Below are positions 33,828 to 43,555 of a DNA stretch of 64,000 nucleotides, in pieces. The DNA comes from Verrucomicrobiales bacterium. GTDB taxonomy: Bacteria > Verrucomicrobiota > Verrucomicrobiia > Verrucomicrobiales > DEV007. The stretch's first letter is position 1. Every line of letters begins with the position of its first letter. A model generated the notes under the pieces. It was not told the origin of the DNA, did not search any database, and worked only from the letters and a program-made list of their open reading frames with translations. The translations under genes and the position numbers were made by a program. The stretch spans positions 124,001 to 188,000 of the forward strand of contig PAAG01000059.1 in NCBI GenBank assembly GCA_002698785.1, written 5' to 3'.

Positions 33828-36044
33828 TCAGCGAGTAGACGCAAGCCCCGCCTCGATCACAGGCACCATGTATTCGATATAACCGATCAGCATTTCGTCC
33901 ACCGTCTGGCTCCCCCACCCAACGGTCTTTGTCGGATCAGGATTTGCCTTGTTGTTCGTGCTGTTGTCGAAAACTCCGGTCACACGAATCGTACTTCCTT
34001 TTGGAATAATCTTCGGTTGCTTCAGATCGTAGCGAAGCTGCCAGTTGAAATCGTATCGCGGAATATCCAGCAGCGTCTCTGTTTCCCCATCAGGATATTC
34101 CACTTCGTATTTGAAGGCTGCCCCTCTGACGTGCATATGCGGCATAAAACTGACAATCGGAACATCGTTGTTAATCTTCCTGCTCGCCCCTTCCACATGG
34201 GCTTCGGCTCCCGGAGGGATCTCCAGCTTACGGTCTGCCAGGGGAAGCGTGCGGAGTTCATATTTGGGCGCCTCGTCCGCAAACTTCAGTCCAATCTTCA
34301 GCCGCTCCTTCTTTGCTTCACCGCTCGGAGTGTAGTGGATTTGGAACTGTAACTTTGCCCCTGCCGGGATCTTCTTGGCAAATCCATCGGGAAAGACATG
34401 CTCTCCATTTCCAGGAACGTAGGCTGCCCAATATCCGGTCGATCCCTCGCCCTGCTCACGAATCTTCGCCCCTTGCTCAAACACCTGAACCAGAACATGG
34501 TGAACGACGTCTCTTTCTGAAGGGAGGATCTCATACGCTTTGATCCACTTATCCTCGGTCAGGTTTGTTTCAATCGTGTCGTATTGATAGGGCATGAAGC
34601 CAGTCGCCTTGATGTCGTAGGCCTTGCTGAGTTGAAAAACGAGATCAGGTTCACCGATGCTCCATTCGTCCGTAAATACGAGCGGCTCGGGAGCATCTGC
34701 AGGATTGCCAATCGGCTTATCGGAAGACTCCAGCCATGCCAGCAAATCGGTTCGATCCCGCTCGGATAGAGAGTGGTCGTTCGCCCATGGGCTTGCCCCG
34801 CCATCTTCCTGTGGTGCCGCAAACCATGGAGGCATGGTTCCCTCTGAAACCACCCGCTTGATCACTCGCGTTCGGTCACTCACTTCGTCGTAATCATCGA
34901 GAGCGAAAGGAGCAATTCCACCGTCATAGTGACAACGAACGCAGTTCTGTTGCAGGATGCGTGCGACGTCTTTGTGATAGGTAACATCTGTTTTTGTTAG
35001 TGCCTCTGATGCAGATCCTGTTTCCAATTCACACCCGGGAGCAGCAGTTGCCTGGATTTCGGGAGTCTCATTCTTCAAGTGAGCCGCCACGGCATCCAAC
35101 AGATAATGGTGACGCGCCTCATTGACACTGTAGTCGATCCCATACTGATCGTTGAGTGCGCCTCGGTAATGGAGTGTTCGCTTCGAATCGAAGAAGAAGA
35201 CTTCAGTTGTGGTAGCCGCACCCAATGCGGTAGTTAGTTGCTTGCCTGTATCTCGAACATAAGGCGACTGAAAGGAATGAGCGGATAATTGCTCCCGCAC
35301 CTCTTCTTCGCTCTCGCTCGAGTATGGATTTACCAGCAAAAGGGAAATGCCCATCTCATTCAACTCCGGCTCCAGGCTCGCCAGGGTAGGAAGAAAGCGT
35401 TTGCTGACCGGACAGGTCGCACTGGTCATGGCCACTACGGTTCCTTTCTCTGTCGATAGATCTGAGAGCCGGTGCGCTTTGCCATCGATGTCAGTGAATT
35501 CCACATCAGGAATCATTCGCCCGATTCCAACGTCACCCGGCTTGAGGATTTCTGGCCCGCTGGTGATCTCTTTCAATTCCTCTTCGGTAATGTCAGTCTC
35601 CGGAATCGTGGGCAAAATCCCCTCTCCCAGACGCGAAATTAATTGGCGAACAGCCTCCAACTCCGCCGAGTCGATCTCCCCATTTTTGTCCTGATCCACA
35701 CGATTGAACCACCGAGCCCCTCCGCCGACTTCTTCCTTGGTTAATTTCCCATCTTTGTTCTTATCGGCGTATCGCACCAACTTAGCCAAGCGATCATTCT
35801 CTTCCTCAGAAGTGGCAATACCGACGGTTTTCTGAAATTCCTCCAATGAAACGTTCCCGTCTCCATTCTTGTCGAAACGAGCGCGAGTTGCTGCATCGGG
35901 AAGCTCTTCCGCTGTTATTACCTTGTCGCCGTCCTTGTCGTAGCGATGAAAAATCGCCTCGCGATCAATCGCGTGACTAATCAGACACCACGATACAATC
36001 GCTAATACCAAAACTGAAAAAATTGACTTCCTGGGAACTTTCAT
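33828..36044 (-). CDS. Secreted EF-hand / redoxin / cytochrome c-like / copper monooxygenase-like fusion
   Basis: 738 aa from ATG 36044, giving a signal peptide (SIFSVLVLAIVSWCLISHA). Four EF-hand loops at roughly residues 35-130: DKDGDKVITAEE, DKNGDGNVSLEE, DKNKDGKLTKEE, DQDKNGEIDSAE. A thioredoxin/peroxiredoxin-like domain follows with VAMTSATCPVSKRFLP. Then one heme motif, CVRCH, near residue 370, with GGIAPFALDDY after it. The C-terminal part has HH in ERDVVHHVLV, a His in QIHYTPSG, HMH in PHMHVRG and a DEM motif, in the order of PHM/DBM copper ligands. Probably a periplasmic redox enzyme. The combination is unusual; activity unknown. Confidence 0.85.
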   Translation of the reverse strand: MKVPRKSIFSVLVLAIVSWCLISHAIDREAIFHRYDKDGDKVITAEELPDAATRARFDKNGDGNVSLEEFQKTVGIATSEEENDRLAKLVRYADKNKDGKLTKEEVGGGARWFNRVDQDKNGEIDSAELEAVRQLISRLGEGILPTIPETDITEEELKEITSGPEILKPGDVGIGRMIPDVEFTDIDGKAHRLSDLSTEKGTVVAMTSATCPVSKRFLPTLASLEPELNEMGISLLLVNPYSSESEEEVREQLSAHSFQSPYVRDTGKQLTTALGAATTTEVFFFDSKRTLHYRGALNDQYGIDYSVNEARHHYLLDAVAAHLKNETPEIQATAAPGCELETGSASEALTKTDVTYHKDVARILQQNCVRCHYDGGIAPFALDDYDEVSDRTRVIKRVVSEGTMPPWFAAPQEDGGASPWANDHSLSERDRTDLLAWLESSDKPIGNPADAPEPLVFTDEWSIGEPDLVFQLSKAYDIKATGFMPYQYDTIETNLTEDKWIKAYEILPSERDVVHHVLVQVFEQGAKIREQGEGSTGYWAAYVPGNGEHVFPDGFAKKIPAGAKLQFQIHYTPSGEAKKERLKIGLKFADEAPKYELRTLPLADRKLEIPPGAEAHVEGASRKINNDVPIVSFMPHMHVRGAAFKYEVEYPDGETETLLDIPRYDFNWQLRYDLKQPKIIPKGSTIRVTGVFDNSTNNKANPDPTKTVGWGSQTVDEMLIGYIEYMVPVIEAGLASTR

Positions 36045-36210
36045 ATCTCTGCGGGCACTTAGAAACACCGGGTTGAAAAAATGGTTTCACTCTCTACAAC
36101 GATGCGAGGAGTAATTCGATTGGGATAGACGTGAATGTTTTCTATTCGGTTACACCGTTTCTTTGCGGAAAATCCCTCGCGTCATTTCCGAGGACGGCCC
36201 ATGTTCCCCC

Positions 36211-37419
36211 ATGCCAGTTGTCGTTCAGAAATATGGAGGTAGCTCTGTTGCCGATCCCGAAAAGCTAAAACAGGTGGCCGAGCGAGTAGTCGAGACGCAA
36301 CGCCAAGGGCACTCTGTGGTGGTCGTCGTATCGGCCATGGGAAAGACCACAGATGAACTCCTTTCTCTCTCCAAGCAGGTTTCCCCATCACCCGAACGAC
36401 GAGAGTTGGATATGCTTCTCACCGCCGGAGAGAGAATCAGCATGGCGCTGCTCAGTATGGCCATTCGAGAAGCAGGGGGAGATGCCATTTCCTTCACCGG
36501 AAGCCAGGCCGGAATCCTGACGAACGACCGACATATTGACGCTCGCATTATCGAAGTGCGTCCTATCCGTGTGGAAGATGAACTCGCCCGAGGCAAAATC
36601 GTCATTGTCGCCGGTTATCAGGGGATGTCCTATCGCCGTGAAATTACGACACTCGGCCGAGGGGGAAGCGACACGACTGCGGTTGCACTTGCCGCAGCCT
36701 TGGGCGCAGAGTGGTGTGAAATTTGTTCCGATGTCGACGGGGTATACTCTGCCGACCCGAGAATTGTCCCCGCAGCAAAAAGAATCCCCGAAATGTCTTA
36801 CGAGGAGACACAGGAAATGGCGGAGTCTGGAGCAAAGGTCCTCAACGCCCAGGCTGTCGAGTTTGCCAAAGAAGCCGGCATTGCAATTTATGCACGAGCG
36901 ACTTCGGGGCCCTTCCCGGGAGACGACCCTACAATCGACGGCACAGTTGTGCGCAAGTTTCCACCAAGAGGCCCGGGGAGCGTAACCGGCGTCGCCAGCG
37001 AGAAATCAATCGTCTTGCTAAGAGGCGAGCTCGATGATGCAAACCAGTTGCTCACCTACCTTGAGGAGATTTCGATCTGCACTAAGCAATTGCAGATTCT
37101 GAAAGGCCAAAGCGGCATGCAGCGAATCTCGATGGTTCTTTCAAAAGAGAACCTGCACCAGTTCGATACTTTGTCAGAAGGGCTGAAATCACGATTCGGA
37201 GACAATGTCAGACTCATCACCGGTAATGGAGCAGTCAGCGTCATCGGAGCAGGGATCAACGCAAATCATGCCAATCTTCTTCGAGGGCAATCGGTCCTGT
37301 CCGCCATGCCAGCGGAAGAGATTTTCACTTCGTCATTTCGCATCACCTGGATCGTTCCAGATGAATCCGTCGATGAGGTCGTCAGGATACTCCATGGAGA
37401 GTTTCTGGAGTCAGCCTGA
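36211..37419 (+). CDS. lysC: Aspartate kinase
   Basis: 402 aa from ATG 36211, the start that fits the family opening [18 protein letters not shown] 36163 would add 16 unrelated residues. Kinase domain features: [51 protein letters not shown]. Two C-terminal ACT domains (about residues 265-400) suggest feedback control by lysine or threonine. Catalyses the first step from aspartate to Lys, Met, Thr and diaminopimelate. Single gene, directly abutting the convergent GH18 gene. Confidence 0.96.
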   Translation: MPVVVQKYGGSSVADPEKLKQVAERVVETQRQGHSVVVVVSAMGKTTDELLSLSKQVSPSPERRELDMLLTAGERISMALLSMAIREAGGDAISFTGSQAGILTNDRHIDARIIEVRPIRVEDELARGKIVIVAGYQGMSYRREITTLGRGGSDTTAVALAAALGAEWCEICSDVDGVYSADPRIVPAAKRIPEMSYEETQEMAESGAKVLNAQAVEFAKEAGIAIYARATSGPFPGDDPTIDGTVVRKFPPRGPGSVTGVASEKSIVLLRGELDDANQLLTYLEEISICTKQLQILKGQSGMQRISMVLSKENLHQFDTLSEGLKSRFGDNVRLITGNGAVSVIGAGINANHANLLRGQSVLSAMPAEEIFTSSFRITWIVPDESVDEVVRILHGEFLESA

Positions 37420-38337
37420 TTACTTGGCTATCGAGTCAGACAAGTGCTTCAAAAGCGAATGCTCTGGATCAGGTGAATCGTGACCGTAGTCCCATACCAT
37501 TACGCCTCCCAGTCCGAATTCCTTCATCATCGACACGCGCATGTCACAGATATCTTTTCCGGTAGGCGAATAGCCGAACTCGGATGACGGAATCGCCAGG
37601 GAGTCTTCCCCGACCAGTTTCTTCCAGGAAATTGCCTTTCTCTCTCCTCCCATCTCTTTGATGTAAAAAGGCATTCCCAAGACCAGTTTGTCGGCAGGGA
37701 GACCAGAATCGAGCATCTCCTTCACAGCTTCCCTGAGCCACTCTTCATACGAGCCCCGCGGTGGATTCCACGGCTGATAGCTCATAACATGGACATAATC
37801 GATCGCCGCGTAAGCCTCAGCAGACAACGGTCGGTTGTAGCTGAGTGCGACGGTGAGTATCCGGTTATCACCATGCAGTTTCTCTGAAAGAGCGGTGAGA
37901 AAGAGGGTAAAATCTGAATGCTCACGTTCAGTTTTAGGATACTCCCAATCGATATCGATTCCGTCGAGTGAATGCTCCTCACAATAGCCTACTAACGAAT
38001 CAATAAATCTCTCACGACTTTCACTCGTTTCGACAGCCTTACCAAAAATATTGCCACGTCCCCACCCGCCAACGCTAACAGTAATCTTGAGATCAGGATT
38101 CGACTCTTTGGCCGCGTTTCCCATCTTGATCATTCTCTCGCTGATTCGGGAAAAATCTACCTCCCCACTTTCTTTGGGCACAGCGGAGAAGAGAATCAGG
38201 TTCGTCGTGCCGTAGAACTCCACTGGCTCACCTTCGCGAAACCGATAGTCTGGAAAATAGACGGCAAGCTCTTCCGCTCCAATAGGAGACAGAAAACCCA
38301 GACCAGCGACCACAAAAGCAATTTTCCACGCTCCCAT
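37420..38337 (-). CDS. Secreted GH18 chitinase-like glycoside hydrolase
   Basis: 305 aa with signal peptide ending near IGAEE. GH18 signatures: ITVSVGGWGRG (beta-3 SxGG) and LDGIDIDWEYP (DxxDxDxE with catalytic Glu), then HVMSYQPWNPP and GLGGVMVWDYGHD on late strands. Hydrolyses chitin, chitooligosaccharides or peptidoglycan-like N-acetylglucosamine linkages. Three bases downstream of the esterase-ThuA gene, so the same operon. A chitin-binding domain is absent. Confidence 0.92.
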   Translation of the reverse strand: MGAWKIAFVVAGLGFLSPIGAEELAVYFPDYRFREGEPVEFYGTTNLILFSAVPKESGEVDFSRISERMIKMGNAAKESNPDLKITVSVGGWGRGNIFGKAVETSESRERFIDSLVGYCEEHSLDGIDIDWEYPKTEREHSDFTLFLTALSEKLHGDNRILTVALSYNRPLSAEAYAAIDYVHVMSYQPWNPPRGSYEEWLREAVKEMLDSGLPADKLVLGMPFYIKEMGGERKAISWKKLVGEDSLAIPSSEFGYSPTGKDICDMRVSMMKEFGLGGVMVWDYGHDSPDPEHSLLKHLSDSIAK

Positions 38338-38340
38338 CGA

Positions 38341-40041
38341 TCACTTTTTCTTCTCAATCTTCTTCTTGGGCTTCGGGTCGAGAGACTCGGGGCGGAAGGT
38401 CATCAAATCGGGAAGAGTTGTGACAACACCGTCTTCGGGAACCTCCGCTCCAGCAGACCACACAATCGAATTCAGAATAAACCGGCGAAGCTCTTCCCTC
38501 TCCCAATTGCGATAGAAGTGCGGCATTGTGATGCCCGCCCCACGCCCTCCATCGGGACGATCGATCGCCCACGCCACGATCTCGGTCTTGGGGTCTTTCG
38601 GCGGATATTCCGCTGTCGCCAGAGCAATAGCACCATCTGCCAGTCCATCCTTCCCGAACCAAATTCGGGTGTATGGCTCATCTTTCACTTGGAAAGTATC
38701 CCATCCCCTACGAATCGGATGGGACGCAGGCGCAGCCGGAGTAATTGTCGCCTCAAAAATGGCGGCCTTCGACTGGTGATGATTGCACCTTGCTGCAAAA
38801 TATCCGCCCGTCCAATGGAGCAGTGGGTGATCTCCACTATCCAAGACATCATCTGCTGCGAGCCCGGTGGCATAGTGCACGCAAACAATCCCGCCACCAC
38901 GCGCAACAATTCCTGACAAATCATCCATCGCAGCATCCGCACTTCCCAAACGTTCTGCGGGAAATTGGTCTCCGATGAACACAATCGAGGAAGCATTCTG
39001 TAGAAAAGCATCATCGCTCCACTCATAGAACACCTGCGATTCAAACCCCGGAACGTTCTCCATGTGATTCAGGCACCATGCCATAAGACGTCCACCCGCA
39101 GCGACTTCGTGCGTGCCGGGGGGATGGTTCGCAGGTCCCACAACGATCGCTACCGTTTTTTCCGCCTTCTTCAGCAGGTGCTCCTTGAAGAATGACGAAA
39201 CTTTTTCCTCCAGTTCCTTGCCTCCTGCGCTGACTACATTGTGTTCTCCTCCCTCAACCACATACAATTCAGAATTGCCACCTGTCGCATCCAACTTCTC
39301 ATCCAGCACCTCAGCGTGCTCTAACGGGACGACACTGTCCGCATCTCCATGAACAAGAAGAACGGGCGGATCATCGGCAGAAGCGTGTGTAATCGGAGAA
39401 ACATTCGCCTTTTCCCCTTCATCCATTTCCAAAGCGGGAGTCCCCGGCTCATATCCAAGCAACTGGCGATAGGCAGGATGTTTATGTTCTATCGTATTTA
39501 AAAGCCCCCAGTCAGTCGGCCCTGCGAAACTCACGGCACAGGATACCCGTGAAGATTCTCTACTCACTGGATCCTCTGATTTCAGGTCAGCCATATCGTC
39601 GTGCAACGCCACCCAAAGAGAAAGATGCCCTCCAGCTGATCCCCCCGTCACACCGATACGAAGCGGGTCGATATTCCATTCATCCGCCTTGGACCTGACA
39701 AACTGGATCGCACGAATGCAATCATTCACCTGCGCCGGATGAACAGCCACATCGGTGAATCGATACTCAACCGAAACGACAGTATAAGTCCCCTCATTCA
39801 CCAGCTTGGCGAGGAATCCGGGAATAGCGTTTTTCGACCCCGCTCGCCAACCACCTCCGTGGATATATACGACAGCGGGAACAGGAGTTTCAGATTCAGC
39901 CTGATACACATCGAGAACTTGGGCAGCGTTCTGCTCGTCGTAGGGAACGTCTTTTAGTGTCGGCTCGGGTCGTTGCGCTAGAACGGTGGTAGCGAAAAAC
40001 GAAAGGAATGCGAAAAAACAGATCAAATTGGGGGATTTCAT
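38341..40041 (-). CDS. Secreted esterase/lipase-like domain fused to a ThuA domain
   Basis: 566 aa. Signal peptide (FFAFLSFFATTVLAQ). Residues about 30-285 are an alpha/beta hydrolase of the BD-FAE/HSL-like type: VYIHGGGWRAGS (HGGG oxyanion motif), nucleophile VTGGSAGGHLS, acid and base in VHGDADSVVP and EGGEHNVV. Residues about 300-530 are a ThuA (trehalose utilisation) glutamine-amidotransferase-like fold: VAIVVGPANHPPGTHEV, GGGIVCVHYA, HPIRRGWDTFQVKDEPY. Tail is KPKKKIEKKK. Both halves occur separately in PVC genomes; here they are one chain. Upstream of GH18. Confidence 0.88.
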   Translation of the reverse strand: MKSPNLICFFAFLSFFATTVLAQRPEPTLKDVPYDEQNAAQVLDVYQAESETPVPAVVYIHGGGWRAGSKNAIPGFLAKLVNEGTYTVVSVEYRFTDVAVHPAQVNDCIRAIQFVRSKADEWNIDPLRIGVTGGSAGGHLSLWVALHDDMADLKSEDPVSRESSRVSCAVSFAGPTDWGLLNTIEHKHPAYRQLLGYEPGTPALEMDEGEKANVSPITHASADDPPVLLVHGDADSVVPLEHAEVLDEKLDATGGNSELYVVEGGEHNVVSAGGKELEEKVSSFFKEHLLKKAEKTVAIVVGPANHPPGTHEVAAGGRLMAWCLNHMENVPGFESQVFYEWSDDAFLQNASSIVFIGDQFPAERLGSADAAMDDLSGIVARGGGIVCVHYATGLAADDVLDSGDHPLLHWTGGYFAARCNHHQSKAAIFEATITPAAPASHPIRRGWDTFQVKDEPYTRIWFGKDGLADGAIALATAEYPPKDPKTEIVAWAIDRPDGGRGAGITMPHFYRNWEREELRRFILNSIVWSAGAEVPEDGVVTTLPDLMTFRPESLDPKPKKKIEKKK

Positions 40042-40187
40042 ACTTTTGCAGTATCACACTAGCGATCAAAAAGTTTCCCGACAAGAAGTAGATGAGTTGA
40101 GATTTTTCTAGCCTCGCCCCGCATGGGAAACTTGATACTGACTTGCACTTCATTTACAGCGCACCGTTTTTGCGAGTAGTGTCAGTA

Positions 40188-40844
40188 ATGATTCTGGCCG
40201 GTTTCTTAAAGCCACTCATCGAGACTGGTAAGCCGGTCTTTGATTCGCCCGATCCTCCGCGCGATCTCGGAAAGCCCGCTTCCCGAACCGCAGATCTCTT
40301 ACAGGAAATCGAATTGCGCCGTCGTCTTGATGCCCCAGGCACTCCACCTCTATTTGACCTGAAATCCGCACACTTCGCTCTCGGGTGCCTCTGCCGCTTG
40401 GCCCAATACACAGTATATCGAGAGATACCGGAGGACCAGATCAAAAAAGAATGGACCGCCTTAGCCACACCACTACATCAGTTTCCTTCGAGTTCCGAAA
40501 CCATCTGATCAGTAGATGTCGTCTTTTCATATCTGCCATCCCTGTTTCGGATTGCGAATACCATAGGGGAAAATGATCTCCTTATTTCCCATATCCGGGA
40601 CCTGGCGAAGAAGTGGGCACTTTCAGGAGTTGGAATTCACGGGATTGAGTGGAAAGAAGAAGATTTCGCTCCTGTTCTTTCCCACGGAACACTATCGGGC
40701 CTTTTTGCAGATCGAATATTTGAGAGAAAAGATCGCACAATTGCAGCATTCCCCTCCATTCGTAGCCTTCTTGACCAGGCAACAGGAGAGCATCAGAAGC
40801 AGCTTGCTCCCTGGCTGGTAGATATTTCGAGTTCCTCCGCCTGA
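40188..40844 (+). pseudogene. Conserved hypothetical gene interrupted by one in-frame TGA
   Basis: The frame from ATG 40188 (or ATG 40143) runs 106 codons to TGA at 40506-40508. The same frame then continues with no further stop for 111 codons to TGA at 40842-40844. Both halves look coding: RRRLDAPGTPPLFDLKSAHFALGCL before the stop, and RIANTIGENDLLISHIRDLA, HGTLSGLFADRIFERKD after it. A 217-residue soluble protein is implied. I recall similar hypothetical proteins in PVC genomes, but cannot name the family. It may be a nonsense mutation, a sequencing error or translational readthrough. No SECIS-like hairpin was found. Confidence 0.65.
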
Positions 40845-41072
40845 TTTTTCTAATGATCCATTTGGATCGCATAGGAATGTGTTACCCGTCAGTTAGCGGC
40901 TGGAAATCTTCAGTGCGCTTGGATCAACGCTGGCAAGAAAATCGCAGTTAGAGCCTGGCACTCTGATCAAACCTCTGTGTATAGCTCCTAGGAAAAATCC
41001 AATGGAGTTCCTGATTGCCACTCCAAAGCAGATACTCAACCTTAAGCTTGAAAGCTAATTAGGAACCAGGGC

Positions 41073-42047
41073 TCACCGTAAACTTGCGGCATCCAAATTT
41101 GGAGTAATGAGCCTACGACCGTTTTCATCAAGAGTCGGGTGGTGCGGATCGCCTGAACCATAGCGAACAAAGGTCCATTTTCCATTCACCCATTTGTAGA
41201 CATTGTTCAGGGCATTGGTCCGCGTGCGAATATCGTCGGCACTAGATCCCACATAATCGGGGTGAGTCGGAGACCTGGGATCATTTGGAATCCTGCCAAT
41301 CGTATACCCCTTCCCTCTCATCTTCCCACTATTTCCACCCGACTCTGAGAGCTTTGCCAGCCTATCTCTTCGCCTCAGCTTTCGACGTGCCTCACTCAGA
41401 GCTTTCGTCCCTGGTGGGTCGAGACAAATAGCAAAAGGTTCTGGCCGAATTTCCAACTGAGTAAGCTGTGAAATGCGATACAACAAACGAGCTACAGTGA
41501 CCTGCTTCAGATCCAAGGAGACTGACATGTCAGGATCAACGTAGTGGTTGAACACCACATTAATTCCTCCCATCTCGGGATTCACCTCCACGCTGCGGTC
41601 CGAAATATATCGCACCACATCTTTGATAGGAACGTCAGCAAACTCGACGTGATCGAAGAGGCAACCCGCAGATTTACTCACATCCGGAAACCGGGCGATG
41701 CTTTCTGCCGGATGAGGCTTTCGTTTTCCCAACTCACCCTCCCATTTCGGAACGATCACAACAGCGTGCTCATCAAGTCGGTAGTCCAAGTCTGCATGGT
41801 CCAACAAACACATCAGTGCGTTCCCCATAGAGATGTGATTGAGGTACAGAGTCACCTTTCTTTCCGTGTCGATTCGAGGATCGCAGATGATGTTCCTCAT
41901 TCGAGGTTCCTTTGCTTTCTCTCGCATATACTCGACCACTTGGACCAGAGTCGCCCCATCAAACTGCAATTGATCCAAGTCCGACGAATTGACAGACTGA
42001 AAAGAACCAGTAACCAACGATGCGACTATTAGAAACCACAGCTTCAT
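41073..42047 (-). CDS. Hypothetical secreted protein with two STN-like (secretin/TonB N-terminal) repeats
   Basis: 324 aa, signal peptide (LWFLIVASLVTGSFQS). Two related segments, about residues 30-105 and 130-205, have the pattern of short N-domains of secretins: LDQLQFDGATLVQVVEYMREK...VTLYLNHISMGNALMCLLDHADLDYRL, and FDHVEFADVPIKDVVRYISDR...VSLDLKQVTVARLLYRISQLT. The remainder is basic and unstructured, with no secretin pore domain. It probably binds other envelope proteins. Role unknown; a stand-alone gene. Confidence 0.7.
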   Translation of the reverse strand: MKLWFLIVASLVTGSFQSVNSSDLDQLQFDGATLVQVVEYMREKAKEPRMRNIICDPRIDTERKVTLYLNHISMGNALMCLLDHADLDYRLDEHAVVIVPKWEGELGKRKPHPAESIARFPDVSKSAGCLFDHVEFADVPIKDVVRYISDRSVEVNPEMGGINVVFNHYVDPDMSVSLDLKQVTVARLLYRISQLTQLEIRPEPFAICLDPPGTKALSEARRKLRRRDRLAKLSESGGNSGKMRGKGYTIGRIPNDPRSPTHPDYVGSSADDIRTRTNALNNVYKWVNGKWTFVRYGSGDPHHPTLDENGRRLITPNLDAASLR

Positions 42048-42116
42048 CTATTGAAGATGGTCCCAAAAAACCACTGAATATCCAAGGCGAATACAACCGT
42101 TTACAGAACTTTTACG

Positions 42117-43523
42117 CTACATAGGAGCAACACGCTTCGAGCCCACGTCGGTAGTCAGAAGCACATGCTGATCGAAACTCTCAGCAATGAGCTTCGCCTT
42201 GAGATCCTTGTGCTCGGGAGAGTCCCACAAATTCTCGTGTTCCCATGGATCGTTTTCGAGATCGTAAAGCTCTCCCGTGTCGAAGCCATGGTAAACGCTG
42301 AGCTTGTATTGCCCTCGACGATACATGGTTCCGAACGCGCCCACACCTCCCGTGAAATATGAATCGAGAGAATCGAAGTATTCACACCGAACAAAAAGAC
42401 GGATCTCACTCCCATCCTCTTCGCCTTCAAGAACAGGCCTGAGGCTGCTGCCCTGAAAGTAATCTGGCAACTCAATGCCCGCAAGATCGAGAAGAGTAGC
42501 AGAAAGATCGAGCATCTCGACCAGCCCATCGGCTACTTTGCCCGGTTCAAATTGACCCGGCCAGCGAATGATGAGAGGCACCTTAATAAGGCCCTCATAG
42601 AATCGGCAGCCCTTATACATCAATCCATGGTCGCCAAGTGTTTCACCATGGTCGCTAGTGAAAATCACAACCGTGTTGTCCGCCTGACCAGTCGCCTCCA
42701 GCGCTTCCAATACTCGAGCGAACTGGTCATCAATCAGCGCGATCATCGCATAGTAGAGCGCCTGCTTTGTTTTCGCGTCATGCGTGTCAGGATCTTGAAT
42801 ATCATCCTGGAAATCGACTGCCTTTAGCTTCTCTTGGATAGCGAGATCGGACTCTTTAAAATGCGGCCCAGGCATGTCCTCTGGATCAAACATATCCGCA
42901 TACTCACGTGGAGGAATGAAAGGCGGATGCGGATCGTAGATATTCACCGAAAGGAACCAAGGTTCTCCCCCCGAACGCTCCTCAGAGAGAAACTCGATCG
43001 CTTTCTCACATCCCCAAGTCGTCTGGTGAAGTTCTGCCGGAACACGGTCTTCGCTTTCGCGCAGAGCATTCAAATCCCCGCCCTTCTCTTTCACCCAGTC
43101 GGCATAGTGATGACCGCTTTCCCAGTCATCGCGAGGCGCATGGCTGAACTGCCAATAGCGGTACCCATCGTCGAGACGCGGTTCGGTGCGCTTTCCTGAA
43201 CTTGTGAGGTGAAACTTTCCGATATTCCCACAATCGTATCCAGCATCGGCAATCAGTTTCGAAATAAGTGGCGGAGCCTCCAGCGGAAAGGTGTCGTTTC
43301 CATTTCGCGTATTGTGAAGCCGACTGGGATATAGCCCCGTCATAAAACTCGAACGGCTCGGAGTGCAAATAGGGCTCTGCACGTAACAGTTCGTAAAAGA
43401 AGTACCCTCAGAAACAAGACGATCGAGAGTGGGAGTTTTCACATACGGATTTCCCAACGCGCCAATGGTATCGAAGCGCTGTTGATCGGTGCAAAACCAG
43501 AGAATATTGGGCCTTTCAGACAT
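42117..43523 (-). CDS. Sulfatase without a signal peptide
   Basis: 468 aa from ATG 43523 (MSERPNILWFCTDQQRFDTIG). A TTG at 43559 that overlaps the TctA stop (TTGA) is an alternative start. Formylglycine motif PICTPSRSSFMTGLYP, metal site CTDQQ, KFHLTSSG and FTSDHGETLGDHG are intact. Without a leader the enzyme should be cytoplasmic, acting on a substrate imported by the transporter encoded just upstream. Related to choline-sulfatase/phosphonate-hydrolase-type enzymes. Confidence 0.92.
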   Translation of the reverse strand: MSERPNILWFCTDQQRFDTIGALGNPYVKTPTLDRLVSEGTSFTNCYVQSPICTPSRSSFMTGLYPSRLHNTRNGNDTFPLEAPPLISKLIADAGYDCGNIGKFHLTSSGKRTEPRLDDGYRYWQFSHAPRDDWESGHHYADWVKEKGGDLNALRESEDRVPAELHQTTWGCEKAIEFLSEERSGGEPWFLSVNIYDPHPPFIPPREYADMFDPEDMPGPHFKESDLAIQEKLKAVDFQDDIQDPDTHDAKTKQALYYAMIALIDDQFARVLEALEATGQADNTVVIFTSDHGETLGDHGLMYKGCRFYEGLIKVPLIIRWPGQFEPGKVADGLVEMLDLSATLLDLAGIELPDYFQGSSLRPVLEGEEDGSEIRLFVRCEYFDSLDSYFTGGVGAFGTMYRRGQYKLSVYHGFDTGELYDLENDPWEHENLWDSPEHKDLKAKLIAESFDQHVLLTTDVGSKRVAPM

Positions 43524-43555
43524 TGGAGCAGACTGTGGGTGATGTTGGTAACTTT

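Noticed and set aside
40506-40508. Selenocysteine codon
   Set aside because: No convincing stem-loop follows the TGA and the protein is not a known selenoprotein type; nonsense or error is simpler.
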